From Ailanthus altissimus (Eukaryota; Streptophyta; Magnoliopsida; Sapindales; Simaroubaceae), in contig OX327699.1 in NCBI GenBank assembly GCA_946807835.1, positions 22,246,014 to 22,310,013 of the forward strand: DNA of 64,000 nucleotides. Reading direction: 5' to 3'. The notes beneath the pieces were generated by a model. The model did not search any database. It saw only the letters and a list, made by a program, of their open reading frames with translations, and was not told where the DNA came from. The stretch's first letter is position 1, and every line of letters begins with the position of its first letter. Shown here piece after piece: positions 38,973-51,789 of the stretch. The position numbers and the translations under genes were made by a program.

Positions 38973-41400
38973 TCACACATTTTCGGTTGATGGAGGGAGG
39001 AGAGGCTGAGTGAGAGAGCCCTTGATGTGGCTTGTTGATCTGTTGTTACCGTGCTCTGGAGAGGACTGAATCACAGCCTTTAAAGCAAACTTCTTTTCTT
39101 CGCTTTTGCCCCAGAGCACCATGTACAATCCCGCTACAATTAGCACTGCCCCAATGATCCTGTATATACAGAACCACCATAAATAATTGTACTCGCTCCC
39201 TTAGTGTCAAAACGATATTTTACCTCTTTAAGAATACATATATTCAAGTACTGTTACCCACTGCCCTCGTGATGTTTGTCATTTCAGTGTTTGGGATATT
39301 ACATAATATGACTTCCGACTTGTGAAAAAGATGAAGGCATTAGGGCAAACGCAATCAAGCAATCCAGTCAACCTTGAATATTACACTTCTGTTTATCCAA
39401 CGGTCGGGATGCAATATATACGTAACCCAGCCATGCATTTTTTTTAATAAGAGGAAGAACTAAGAAGAAATAAAAGGACCCACGTACCCGCCCAAGTAGA
39501 ATTCTTCGCCCAAAGCGATGGAGGCCATAATGGCGACAACAAGAGTCTGAACAGGTTGATACACGGCAACGAAGACAGGACCACCTCTGTCGATGCACCA
39601 TATCTGTACAGCGAATGCTATGCCTGATGCCACCACTCCCTGTAATTGTAACATATATTTCCAACTCAAAAACTTTAGTTCTCACTTCATTTTCAAAATA
39701 CCCACCACCACGCCTCTGCATTATTGCTTTGCTTAACCACTTTTATATGATGTAACATAACAACTATAAGGGAAAGAGATGCACAGAAACAAATAATAAT
39801 AATATCAAAATGTGTCTGTTGGTCAGACTATCTCATATCCAATACACTAAAGAACTGGTTTGCACATGTCCGAAGGGTAATACAAAGTCACCCTTCTATT
39901 CAGATTGAAGACTTGACGGACTTTAACAGTGTATAAAGTATTTGACTATCGACAAGCCATTATCATTAACAGAGTGGATATCTAACTATTAGATTCACAT
40001 TCCTATACAACATGTATTTAAAGACACGAAAGTGAGTTGTGGGAACATCACTCATGGCCGGATCTTCACTTGGGTGCATAAAAAAGATACCATAGTTTGT
40101 ACACGAAAATGAGTCAAGTTTTTCCAGTTTTAACTAAGTTACAATGGGAAAAATAAAAGACAGAAAATCGAGATATTAACTTGAGTCAGTGATGACTAAG
40201 AATTTTATGTAAATTGAGGTACTAACCGCATAGAGAATAGTGAAGACTTCTCCACCATTGTGAAAAGCCCAAGCTTGTGGATCTTTCTCAAGGAACGCAG
40301 CGATGATCAAGAATTGAATAACTCCAAAGAAACACGTATAAGAGGTAAAGGAAAGGCGAGCCGGGTACTTCTTAAGCACTGGTGCCTGCAAAACGAGCCA
40401 GGCGGACCAAGAGAGGCAGTGGCCAATGAGATAGACACAACCCAGGGTCCAGCTCTTGCCCTTTGCATCTCCCAATGAAACAAACAACTGTGTGGGTTGC
40501 TTCAGTGGGGGAGCTGGGCTGTATATTGTTGGACCCTTGTACAAAGTGATAACCGAGGCACCGGCCACACAGCAGAGAGTTCCTAACACTTTTGCAATAC
40601 CATCTTTTCGGTCTAATCGTACTTTCTCAATCCTGAAAAAGAAAAGGAAGTGCAAACAAAACATAGTATAAGGATTTTAGGATCCTTATGAGCACATATA
40701 ATACTAAACCCTAAATGAAAGTGAAAAGAGAAAAAGCTGAGTGTGGACATGCCTGAGTAGGGCTGCCAGGAGAAAGGTAATGGCCGGGACGGAGTTTTGG
40801 ATCGCCGAGGCAAACGTCGGCGAGGTGTTGTCCAAGCCCAGCAAGTAGAATCCTTGGTTTCCCGTTATTCTGTAGCGTAGAAAAAATGTAAAAACAAACT
40901 ATTATTTTGTGACTGCGTTATTTAAAACATTATCTTTATGTTGCTATTCCTATGAATCCAAATTTTTTATATATTTTTAATTTTGCGTCTGTTGTATTAG
41001 TATATACTGTGGAGTCTTAAAAGTTTGATTAATACCCAATAAGCGCCAGAAAGAAAAACTGGAGGAGAAAATTTAGAGTAATAGCTGGCCTCTCCTTCCT
41101 GAACAAAAAGAAAAAACAATTTTTATAACACGTTACTATGAAGGAGAGATGATTTTAATAGCAAGGGTTATTGGTGAAGTACTTTTCTAGGAAATATGCA
41201 AATGGAAGGAGCAGAAGTACAGCGATGATGTTCCTATAAACAGGGAATACAAGCTTGCTAATGCCCATATTGAGGGCAGCTCTAGAGACGACATGGAAAC
41301 CAGCATAACCAAACTGCAAGGCAAACATGGCCAAGTGCAGCTGAGCCCTTTCAGGCACAGAGCACCACATTCTCCTTGAAGAACCAACTGTATCAGCCAT
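38973..41400 (-). CDS. WAT1: WAT1 (Walls Are Thin 1), EamA-type transporter
   Basis: Tonoplast protein of the plant drug/metabolite exporter (EamA/DMT, formerly nodulin MtN21) family. In Arabidopsis WAT1 exports auxin from the vacuole and is needed for secondary walls in fibres. Six exons: 41400-41183, 41098-41036, 40869-40753, 40632-40227, 39639-39488 and 39159-38973, giving 380 aa. Diagnostic blocks are [107 protein letters not shown] and [10 protein letters not shown]. These cover two EamA repeats and about ten membrane helices. The C-terminal tail is hydrophilic and ends STENV. Intron 3 has a GC donor (41-family splice CAG|GCATGT at 40753/40752); the others are GT-AG. The start at 41400 (MADT) matches the family. 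A Met 10 codons upstream is in frame but less likely. Confidence 0.96.
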
Positions 41401-41494
41401 TGAAGCTAAACTCAATGAAATTGAAAACAAAACCTAATAAGAAAGATTTAAAACAAGTGAAGTTGTTGTGAGGGTTAGGGGAAGAAGAGGTGGG

Positions 41495-41504
41495 AATAAA
41501 TATA
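41495..41504 (-). promoter_or_regulatory. TATA-like box of WAT1
   Basis: The minus strand reads CTATATTTAT about 95-104 bp ahead of the WAT1 start codon. Spacing and composition fit a core promoter. Confidence 0.5.
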
Positions 41505-44410
41505 GCGAGGAAAGGGAGTGTGCTTGTGGAGAGTGTGGCCCACGGGGGCCCAGAAAAGACGTTATATCAACTGTTACTTGCCCTTGAAATGTTTTTTGCT
41601 GTCTCCCACATACATTCTTCTCTATTCCATTTCCGACCTCAGTCCTCACTCACTCAGCTGACAACACAACCCTAATCCCACTACTGAGGGGAAAAAAATC
41701 AGAGAGAGAGATTTGAGATTATTATCTAACAAGGGAAAGAAGATGAGCCGCCATTGATAGATAGCGCACGAGGGGAGGTGGGAACCCCATGCGTTATCAT
41801 CCCCCATCAAAATTCTAAACCCCACCACAAACACGCACATCATCTTACACAAATTACTAGACTTTACATTTCTTGTATTTTATTATCAACTCTCTATTAT
41901 TTTAATGTGTACCTTATTGTCAGTATATACTTCGTTATAAATGCCTTAGCTTCTTTTTTCTCCTATAGTGAGGAATTTTCTGTTACTTTGTACAAAAATT
42001 ATAATTAATTTTCTCTCGCTGTACAGGTGCCACAAATTCATAAAAGAATCTCAATTCATTAAATAATCCTTGTCGGAGATATCCCTTAATTATCCACTCA
42101 AATGTCTTTGATTTGTCTTCAAATCTTGTCAAGCTAACTGCTTAGCTAGCTTCTAGCTAAGCTAGAGAAATTAATATTTATCTCCATAGGGTTGGAAATA
42201 CACGTAAGCTAAACCCGAGAAGCAAATTTTCAAATGGTTAATTAAGTTAATTTGACGAGAGCTCCCTTTTAGACGAGGGTCCACAGTTGGTCAAAAAAGA
42301 GGGTAAAATGAAGGCACACGACTTTGGTAGAGGACCATCGTGTGTGAATATACATAAAAGTAGCAGCCAACAGAAGGAATCCATCTTTTTTGGGGTCTTT
42401 TTCTTCTCAATAAAAATCTTAATTTAATGTACTAGCTAGCTTCTCTTAATTAAATTGAATTAAGGGGTTTTAATCTTCAAAATATAGATGATAATCGTCG
42501 CCTTAAGGGGCCCAACGAAGTGTTTCCACTAAAGTTCCCAATTCTGAAATTTGCCCAATTGATGGATGTATTCTGACATCAAGTCCCTTTGCTTTAAGAG
42601 ACATGCTGCCCCGCCTCAATTGAGACCACCATCATTCTGAAATTCAAAAAAGAAAAAAAAAAAAAGAGAGGCCTGACCAGGAAGAATATCTCAGCCTTTT
42701 GATCTTTCAAAGTAAAATATTTGTCTGACAGCAATATTGCTTTATAGTTTATACATAATAATTACTATAATAATAAAGCCGAGTCTAGGTCTAGGAAGAG
42801 AAGAACTGGGTCTGACCCGGCCTGCATGAACTGGTCGGACACCGCCCTGACCAATCCAGTAGTGATCTTAATTGCACTTGCACATCTTCATTCTCTTTTG
42901 GGTCACTTAAGTACATGCCTGACAGCCAAAATAGATTTTGTTTGCACGAGAGAATCTTCAAAATTAAAGTAGTCTTTTGGTCGAGGTCTGACTCCACTTG
43001 TTTACTCGACGATCAAAACCCTTTTTTTTTTCTTTTCAATTTCCTTTAATCTGCATAAAAATATCTTATGATTTTATGTTTAAGTGATAACTGTATCTGT
43101 ATGTGATGTTATTTTAATAGGAAAAGTTAATTAAAGAATCATGGGAATTCTTTTCGGCTGCCCGTAGACATTCATTTGGTTGGTTTGTGTAGGCATAAAA
43201 AGATCCCTATACTCAAAATGTTAGGTCACGAAAAAAAAAATTAGTGGGGTTCTATTTATCCATGATTCTACTTTTAAAAAGGAAAAAGGAGGAATAGGAT
43301 TAGATAACTCATTAGACCCGGAATGTAAGGAAGATATAGGTATTTTACCTCTAATATTCAATGCAAAATCAAAAACTTTGTTTTCAGGAATTTTGCGATT
43401 TGGTGACACCAACATTACATGTGCACAAAGGACACGTGGCACGTCGACAACTAGGGTGCGGTCCAAATTCGTACTATCAGCCGGACTCATATCCAATCTG
43501 CAACCAACGTGGTGCTTGGTTTTAGTTCACATGAAGTTTCATCATTCCTCTTCATTATCTTGGGAACTGAAAGATTGTCAACAATTTTGATGAAAATGAG
43601 AGTTGCTGAGTTTTAATTTTGTGAGATTGTGATAGCTAGAGAACTTGGTTCATATCGTATCTTCAAGATCATAATTACCATGAAAATGAAAATGAAAAAG
43701 AAAAGAACTTAATTCTTTACTTCACATTATTAGTTACATACAAAGTGATCCTATTGATCAATAATCAAGTTAAAACATTGTGGATTGCTGTGTCTAAATG
43801 AAGTTGGCTTCAATTTACCAATGTAATTTAATTATAATTCTGGAACTCGGTTAGTTAAGGTTTAACTTGTGAAAAAACTTTGCACGCCTACATAATTACG
43901 AGTCAGGGAAAGCATGCAACTCCTTAATTCTAATAATCCATATAATTAATTAGCAATAATAATGTTTATTAAGCTACGACAATATGTAATTGCAATTAAG
44001 CTCTTCAGTTGACCCCTTCCTTTATTTTTAGATTCACATGATCATATAAACATCGTTGATTAGAGATTTTAGGTTGTCTGCTTTGGCTGGCAAAAAGAAT
44101 AATATTAATCATATTTATTTTTAAAAAAGCAATATATAGATGTAATGGTAGTGCTCATCACGCCTTAGCATGATGTTGAACACCTTCCGGCCAGACAACG
44201 TGAACCTTCAGGCAATCAAGCATGAGGTTCATTTATTTGCATATGGCCACAATACATATTGCTATGTATTAAGATCAAAGAAGGTGCTTATGTTGAGTCA
44301 CATTCAGTGTGGGGTTCAATTCTCTTCGGTATATACGAATCTTACCATTACAATTGTGTTACATTCACATATATAGATCTAATAAGATTCTAGTCGAATT
44401 TCCTATCAGC
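41505..44410. other. WAT1 upstream region
   Basis: No gene is recognised. The part near WAT1 is presumed promoter. About 2 kb upstream, at 43428-43445, a cluster 'acacgtggcacgtcgac' holds two ACGT cores, one a CACGTG G-box. Short ORFs at 43221-43590 overlap it on both strands and have no family signature. Confidence 0.4.
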
Positions 44411-44415
44411 TTTAC

Positions 44416-45057
44416 TGTTGGAACTCTTCTTGCCAAGTAACCTGAATCACATGTTCTGAATTTATGCATTCTCCTTGTGAAAATATTGATTAAAAGTTAT
44501 CGGAATATAATTTGAAAAGCAAACCAAGTGCGTAGGGTACGCAAGGATTGAAGATAGACGTAAAAAAGATGAAAGACTAAGAGACGGTGCCCAAGTGTGG
44601 GCGCCGCGGTGCCCAGCGCGAGAAGAAATTTTCTGTTTTGTTTCGTTTCTCTCTTACTTCAGAATTTTCTAATACGACTCTCACATGTTTACAGTAAACT
44701 TAGAATATCCTAAAGCTTATATAAAGACTCTTTATTAACTTGTAAGCACAATCTTTATGATAACTTAAGAAATTTTTGATATTAAACATTCTTTATGATT
44801 CTTAATAAGAGAAAATGTCTAGATTGAAAGAGAGTTTTTCTTTTTGAGCCTTTTTTATAAAATGCATACTTTGTGAGTACCTTGTGATTCAATAAAAAGA
44901 GTGAGTAATCTTGATCCACCATGGCCGTAGGCAAATTACCGAACCACGTAAATTTTGTGTGTTCTTCTTCTACCATTTCTCTCTTTAATTCTTTAATTGC
45001 TTGTTCTACACTATTTACTTGCGTAATATTGCTTGTTTGTATGCTTCCGCTTCAACA
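44416..45057 (+). mobile_element. Probable solo LTR (Copia-like)
   Basis: A 642-bp segment starts TGTTGGAAC and ends CTTCAACA, the TG...CA form of LTR ends. Inside, in LTR order, are a TATA-like 'cttatataaagac' (about 44717), an 'attcaataaaaag' poly(A)-like signal (about 44887), then 'ccatggccgtaggcaaatta', typical of the R/U5 part of plant Copia LTRs. No primer-binding site, internal region or second LTR follows. The expected 5-bp target duplication is not obvious (tttac on the left, cccct on the right), so one end may be displaced. Confidence 0.55.
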
Positions 45058-46000
45058 CCCCTCATAAGTCATTAACTAAATGAGAATGTCGAAAAGATTA
45101 CATAGAATATCACTCATTTGATGCATGCACCAAGATACAAAATGGCAAAAAAGAGATCAAACCAAATATTAAAAACTTGTTTCATAATCGGTAAAATGAC
45201 CCTTAAATTGGATCTTCAGTCATTTGACCCAAATATATATATATATATATATATATTTGTAAATAATCAAATGATATTATTGTTAAATCCAACAAACAAT
45301 ATAAAGAGTAAAATCAAAAGTACAAAAACAAATACATTACAAGCCCCTTAAAAGAACTAAGAACAATTCATCACCTATCTGCAAGGTGATCTACGCTTTG
45401 ACTATTTATAGCACTTAAGTATCTAATCTAAATAATATATTTAATATTATGGAATACATCAGTAATAGAAGAATTTTTATGATGGAATATCACCTAATTA
45501 TACTCCCTTCAAATGAAATAGATTGTAGTACAAAATGAGACTCCCCCAATCTTACTAAGGATGGATTTGCCTTAAGTTTTCTTGTAAAAAAAAAGAGACC
45601 TCACGCCATCAATTGATTGGGCGACGATTGATTTGATAAGTTAAAAAGACTTTATGCCAGATAGCATTGAAAAAATAAATGTTAAATTGTTTCATTGTCT
45701 CTATCACAAAAAGGTCAGTCAGCTGAGGGGATAAGCCTCAATTTTGTTAAAAAAATTTCTAATAGATAATTTATTTCTCAATACCAACCAAATAACAAAG
45801 TTGTGATAGGGTATATGTTAAGAACCACATACCAGTTTATACCATCCAATCTTAGCACCAATATTATTAAAGCACTGTCATATACTAATAATTAAAAACT
45901 TTTCATTGGAACCTCCATTCTAGGAGATTCTATCCTCTTTTGAAATAATATACAAATTATTACAAATGTGATCCAAGCATGAGCAGTAGTATACTTATTC

Positions 46001-46072
46001 AAGGGGTTAAGTAAGATCCAATGTCTACACTACCTCAAAGGGTTAAGTAAGATTCAATGTCTACACTACCTC
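46001..46072. repeat. 36-bp tandem doublet
   Basis: Two adjacent 36-bp units ('aa(g/a)gggttaagtaagat', then 'caatgtctacactacctc') differ at two positions. Confidence 0.95.
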
Positions 46073-46209
46073 AAATTGTTAACCTTTGCAGTTGTCAACA
46101 TCATTAATATTCATATAAATAAATTAATATTTGACTCAAATATTAAAAGAAAGAAAACGAAAATAGGAAAAGAAAGTCATCAATTATTACCCATCTACGT
46201 GAGAAAACC

Positions 46210-46600
46210 TTAGTTGCTGAAAAAGCTTTTGGATCAATATTCATTGGCGCATGCTTGATAATATGTGTAAACAGCCGGTGGTCTCTTCATTTGCTTTAGA
46301 ATCAAATAATAAAGTTAATGTTATTATACAATGAACAGTGTTGTATCACGCGGCTGAATATATATGATTTACGAATATATTGTTTGAACTGCGGCTCACC
46401 CATATAACATTGACTTGAAGACCAATAATGTAAATCAAATGTTGGGCGTTCTCTTTCAATTATTTGCTTTCGGATCAATATTGATAGTATCACTACAATA
46501 CCTTTAGGAAAAATGTCGTATCATGCGGCTGAAATTACAAGATATATATAGATATATAATATTTGAAATACGGCTCGCCATAATAACAATGACCCACTAA
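46210..46600. repeat. Partial tandem duplications of about 170-180 bp
   Basis: The segment from 'tttgcttt' at 46290 through 'gtatcacgcggctgaa' to 'tgaactgcggctcacccata' is repeated from 46463 ('gtatcatgcggctgaa', 'tgaaatacggctcgccata'). A third partial copy of its start lies near 46225. Confidence 0.7.
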
Positions 46601-47687
46601 TTTCACTTGGGAATTATTTGATATACATCTAGGCCCTTGGAATGATGCTGCAGCTATAGCACTTTTCTTTATGCTCAGAAGCCAACTTGAAAGCAGAACT
46701 ATACTGGAACTATAATAAAGCTTTTTTCTTTTTTCTTTTTTTTTTCTAATTCTTTTTTGGGTGAAGTGGGAAAAGATCCTGTTGCAAAACTGCCAAAACA
46801 TGGCGTATCAAAAGGGATCTATACTCCAGGTACTTACTTTTGGCCGTTTTCATAAAGTCCTATCTCTCAATGAAGCAAATGTTTCTACCATTTTCTAAAA
46901 TATCTGTTGCTTTTTAGGGTGTATATAAATCAATAACAATTTATGGAGCACAATCACTAGCATTCGATTAATGGAGTTTGAGATTTAGAACCAAAACCAA
47001 CTTCCCTTTGGAAAGATCCATCTAGCTTTATGTGGTTTGGCTCTTTTTATGTTTTTACTAGCGAGCAGAGAGATCAAAAGCACGAGTGGTTCTTTATTGC
47101 TTTTGTTGGCTCTTTTGACACATAAAGTGATTCCACCCACCGCACACGATAATATTCTAGGACTAAGAGAAAAATATTTGGTGAATTAGTTTCTTATGCT
47201 TTTTTATTGAACCCTACATGATTAGATAGGTTTATATAATTTTACAAATTTCGAGTGCTATTAATTAGCTATAGTACTAAAGGCTTCATCTGTCCATATA
47301 AAGCATCAATAGATGTCGATTTGTGTTTCTCCTTTATTGACTCAAAATCTTGCTTGATGATTACGGCATTAATCAACAGTCATCAAAATTGACTATTTGA
47401 TAATTTTTGCATGATCTCCTAAAAAAGTATATATAACTGGATATTTTAATTTATGATATTATTTCTGCACCACATGCTAGAATTATATTTTTATTTCATT
47501 AATGTACGCATCAATCTCCAACATCGTGCATTATTGAGAACTAGACATTTGTAAATTAGATCTACTTGTATTTAGTATTATTATTATTATTATGAATATC
47601 TCTTACAAAAATAATCCTTGGGTTATCATATTAATTAAAAGTAAATGGAGTGCCTTAATTAACATGCCCATTCAAATATGATTTTTT

Positions 47688-47830
47688 TTTTCTCTGAACC
47701 GACTATTAGTACGTTTTTTACTTGTGATGTATGCTATTTTTTCTCCCTCACCGACCATGAGTGCAATTCTTATTTGTGATACGTTGTTCTCTCTGAACCG
47801 ACCATTATTGCAAATCTTACTTGTGATTAA
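47688..47830. repeat. About 50-bp triple tandem repeat
   Basis: Three copies share 'ctgaaccgac-att', then 'tacttgtgat'. They begin at about 47691, 47744 and 47791 and are moderately diverged. Confidence 0.7.
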
Positions 47831-48539
47831 CCAATGGAAATTAAAATGTTTTCTTGTATCTGTATTAATTATATTGTTTTCGTAAACAAAAAGTGTAATG
47901 ATTAAATAGAAATTAGTTCTATAACTTGATTCTGGAAATTATAATTTTCTTGAAGGAACAAATAGGGATCATGATTGATGCACAAAATTACAAGTTCTTC
48001 CTTTTCTTTAGTTTTGGACGGGAATGGGACATAAGTAATTGATTAAGCAACAAGGAACTTCGTCAATCATCTGAATTTCAAATTTGCATCAATTTTTCTA
48101 AAAGCCTAATAACAATAAAATTATATGAATCATACTATACTTATTTATAATTTGTATCTTAATTTTATATTCTTAGTGATGGTATTATATTGTCAATTTA
48201 AATTTGCACCAACCTCTCTACGAGCCTAGTAGCAATAATATGATACAGCACGTGCATCATCTAAATTCAACTCCAAAACCAGTTTCCACAAAATTAATAA
48301 TTTAATAGCTGAAGATGCAGCTAGTCTTAGGATACTGTTTATCAAGCATGAACAGACCACCACCTAAATGAATGATTATGATCATCTTGAATAATTTGTT
48401 TTTGGGTCCAAGAATACATATCGTGGAAGGAAATTGAAATTTCTCCATCGAAACTATCTTTGATTATTATTCTCTCTCTTCATATATTGCATTAATTCCT
48501 TCTTTTGGTGTCCACGTTTATGGGAGTGACAAAGAATCA

Positions 48540-49018
48540 ACTAATATACCGTTGCTTTTGAATAGCACCATTCTGAAATAAGGGTCCCTCAACTAGGGCT
48601 ATCCTCCCAGCACACCACCAAGCAGCATACCACATAAAGCTGAAGGCGAGTTGATCATCCCTTTTGAGAAGGCGAGTCTTTTGACAAAAGATGTTGCTAA
48701 ATCTTCGAAAGCCGGCAAAGAAGATTCTTAGTTGGTCATTTTCAAGAGCCTCTCGATCATCGTCGTGCTCCCGTGGGTCTTCACAAGATGAATCAGTGGG
48801 AGACACATAAGGTGACCATTCGCTCTCAACAGGGGCTCTTTTCCAGGCTTGATGTTGCGTTATTCAACTTCCACTCGACTCACGGGAGCACAATTATTAG
48901 AGGTTTTTGGTAAGACGTCTTTCATTATTAGGTCAATTGGAGTTTCCAGTTGCTCAGCACGATTAGTCATATCATGGGCAAAACCCATGCAAAGTTGCAT
49001 TAGTACAAGAGACACATG
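48540..49018 (-). pseudogene. Unidentified coding-like fragment beside the hAT left end
   Basis: On the minus strand two adjacent blocks read like protein but lie in different frames. Block A (49018-48860) includes LVLMQLCMGFAHDMTNRAEQ and PIDLIMKDVLPKTSN, then a stop. Block B (about 48855-48550) includes WSPYVSPTDSSCEDPREHDD, FAGFRRFSNIFCQKTRLL and FMWYAAWWCAGRIALVEG, and reaches a possible GT donor after 48551. Composition is normal for a soluble plant protein and unlike the AT-rich flanks. I do not recognise the family. It could be a gene broken by the hAT insertion, a gene fragment, or two exons of an unknown gene. Confidence 0.45.
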
Positions 49019-49277
49019 TAGGAATGAAAAAAAAAAAAACCCGAACGCATTTTATTTTGTTTTTTCAAATTTGGGTCAGGTTTTAATTTTTTTTGGACTA
49101 GGATGAACCCGGCCCAGAACCGGAGTAAATCAATTTCAGACTTTTAGTGATTCAGTCAACCGAATTCCGATATCAATTTGCAATTTCGCACAAATACTTG
49201 TGCTTTGCTTTCGCCCATTGCCCCTGATTTTGAAATCAATTCGCACTCACAGGCCCTAGCCATCTCTCAGTCGCTGC

Positions 49278-49682
49278 TTGCTAGTTGCCATCACTGACAA
49301 CAGTCACCACCATGCACCAGCGGTCAGTCAGCAGCATTCCACCCGGTCGACACTCACTCAGTCCCGTTGTTTATTCCACCAAGCCCCAACAGCCAACACA
49401 GTTGCGCTGCCAACTTGCCACATATCAATGCCCAATGGTCCACCAGCCAGCCACCGCCCTCTAACCCACCACGACACCAGTCCACTACCACTACTACAGC
49501 CAAGACTCCGGGACCCGCGAGCACCTGCGCACCTGCACCACCAGTCACTCACCACTAAGCAAAAATTACAACGGCCCTGCACCACCAGTACACGACGCCA
49601 CGCCAGAGTTTTAATCATCTCGACTCTCATTTTTCCTTTCTTGTTATACCTTTGTCTTTGTCTCATTAGTAAAACAAGATAG
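49278..49682 (+). other. GC-richer leader of hAT element, low-complexity ORF
   Basis: A His/Pro/Thr/Ser-rich 134-codon ORF and overlapping ORFs on both strands occupy this block. None has a recognisable domain. The position just inside a hAT terminus suggests an untranslated leader, as in Ac elements, so I do not call it a gene. Confidence 0.45.
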
Positions 49683-51789
49683 AAGTACAAAGTGATGTGA
49701 ACAAGCAATTTTTTTATCATATACCCACTTGAATTTGGTTAAAAGTTTTTTTGTTTTTGGTTGATAAAATTGTATAATTCTCTTCAGTTATTGACAGATG
49801 CATATGGGTTTTATGCAATCGTGGGTCTTTACTACATGTAATATTATTTTTTTATTGATATATTTCAATCTGTAATAACCATCAATGTACATATGAGAGA
49901 ACAAAAAGATAAAAAGAAGTAGTTGAACATGTGATCATGCTGTATTTCCTCTTAGATTCTGTCTTTTGGTTTCTTTATTTGGTTTAATATGATCAAGTTT
50001 ACTTGTGAATTATATTATTTGATGTATTTTATAGTTTGGGTTTGTCTCAAAATCATATTTTTCTTATGGTTTAATTTTGAACAAGAGTGTGATATGAAAT
50101 TTATCTCCCCTGTTTTTATGATGTTATTTTGCTTGTTATTGTTCATTTTGGTCGGATCTATTCTGGTTGAGTATTATAATGAGTTTACATGAATAAAATT
50201 GTCTTTTTTAATGTGAAAATTCTTTTCTTACTTTGTTTCTTTTGGAAGTGGAATATCCTTTTAACAGAAGACTAGTAGTCTTCTAAAAGTTTTATCTTCC
50301 TGTCTCGCTTCATGTTTTGGTAATATCTGTCGACACTCTTAACTTCCTGTGAGGTTTCTGGTTTCATTTAATTTTCTATTTTTGCTCATCTTCTTTTTAA
50401 TAATCTGATTTTGAATACTTTCACTTTGGCCAAGAATAATTCTAATGGATCGAATTAAAAAGTTCATACTATATATGCTATCGTAGATCATTTCCCTATT
50501 AAAATATTTCTTTTGTCATGAGATACATAAAATGGATGAACAAAAGGTTTAATTTTTTTTGTATTAATTTTTTAAATGGTACATAAAAATGATTAAACAA
50601 GATTTGTTGTATGACGTGGATATTAATTTAACAAATTCTGAAGATGGTTTGAAAAATGTTGGAGTGTGTTTAGGTTTGAGTAATAATATGGTGTGGTCGG
50701 AAGAGAGGTCATCGAAAATATACAAAAACAAAAAGTAGAACAAAGACGAGAACGGAGGAAATGAGTATAGAAACAAGAGAGGAGAGAAGAGGAAGCGGTA
50801 AGGTAACTTCAGATGTTTAACAATATTTTGAGAATGTGTTAAAAATTTGTGATTTAATAATTTTGTATGGATAAAAATTATAAAGAATATTAAGAGGGAA
50901 GTTATTATAAAGTCAAGTACGCATTGAGTGTGTAAAGGAGAAGCAAAATAGAAAGCTGAAGAATTGGCACTGTTCACACGCGACGGGTATTCTTCATCGA
51001 GTACTGTTTACGCGCGGTTACTGTTTATACAATAACTTATGAGTATTTTCTATTTTGACTCAATTGATTTTTTTAATTGAAATTAGGACTCCTATAAGTG
51101 AGAACTCTTATTTCGACTAAATTTAGAGTTTTAATAGTGTTTTACTTACTATATAAACCATTCTAAACACACACAAAATATAAGCATATAAAGTTTTAAG
51201 ATGTAAACCTTAAGAAGGAATAGAGGAGTTAGGTAGGCACTAAATACGTAATGCATTGGGGTATAACCTTTGGGGAGTATTTCCTTTTAGTTCTTGAGTG
51301 GAAAAAAAAAATACTATAGATCCTTTTGACTTAGATGCTCGAGCTATTTTTATATTCCTTATAAAAATCTCTTATGAGGAGATACTAAAAGATCTTGAGG
51401 AAGTCATGGTAATCAATGGTAGATACTTAGAGATCTGTATAAGAGATACTAAGATGATCTATGGGAGATAATTTAGGTATTATAGGATTATTGATGATGT
51501 AAAAAGATACTTAATAATCTATATCAATAAAAAAAGTTAGATCATGGATCTTCCATGGACGTAGGCATTTATAAGGTGAATCGCGTATATATTGTGTCTT
51601 GTTGATTGGTTTAATTTTTTTTTATTGATGTGTTGATCGTATGTGTTCTTATTTATAATGTGAGTTATGTTTTCGTTGCGTATAAAGTAAAAAAAAGTAT
51701 TAAGGCTACGATTTAATTGATGTCATAAGAATGTCAAACTGAAGATCATGACTTAATATCCGTAACACAAGGCAATATTTCTTGTGAAA

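Larger units (their letters stand above)
45058..48536. other. AT-rich intergenic region with small duplications
   Basis: No gene is recognised. It contains a (TA)n run at 45232-45256, a 36-bp tandem doublet at 46001-46072, 170-180-bp partial duplications at 46210-46600 and a roughly 50-bp triple repeat at 47690-47830. Remaining sequence is AT-rich and featureless. Confidence 0.45.

Noticed and set aside
41401..41430. Upstream ATG for WAT1 (10 extra residues)
   Set aside because: The internal Met at 41400 begins MADT, matching the family N-terminus. The longer form cannot be fully excluded.
49278..49682. Pro/His/Thr-rich ORF as a gene
   Set aside because: Low complexity, open on both strands, no domain, and located just inside a hAT terminus.
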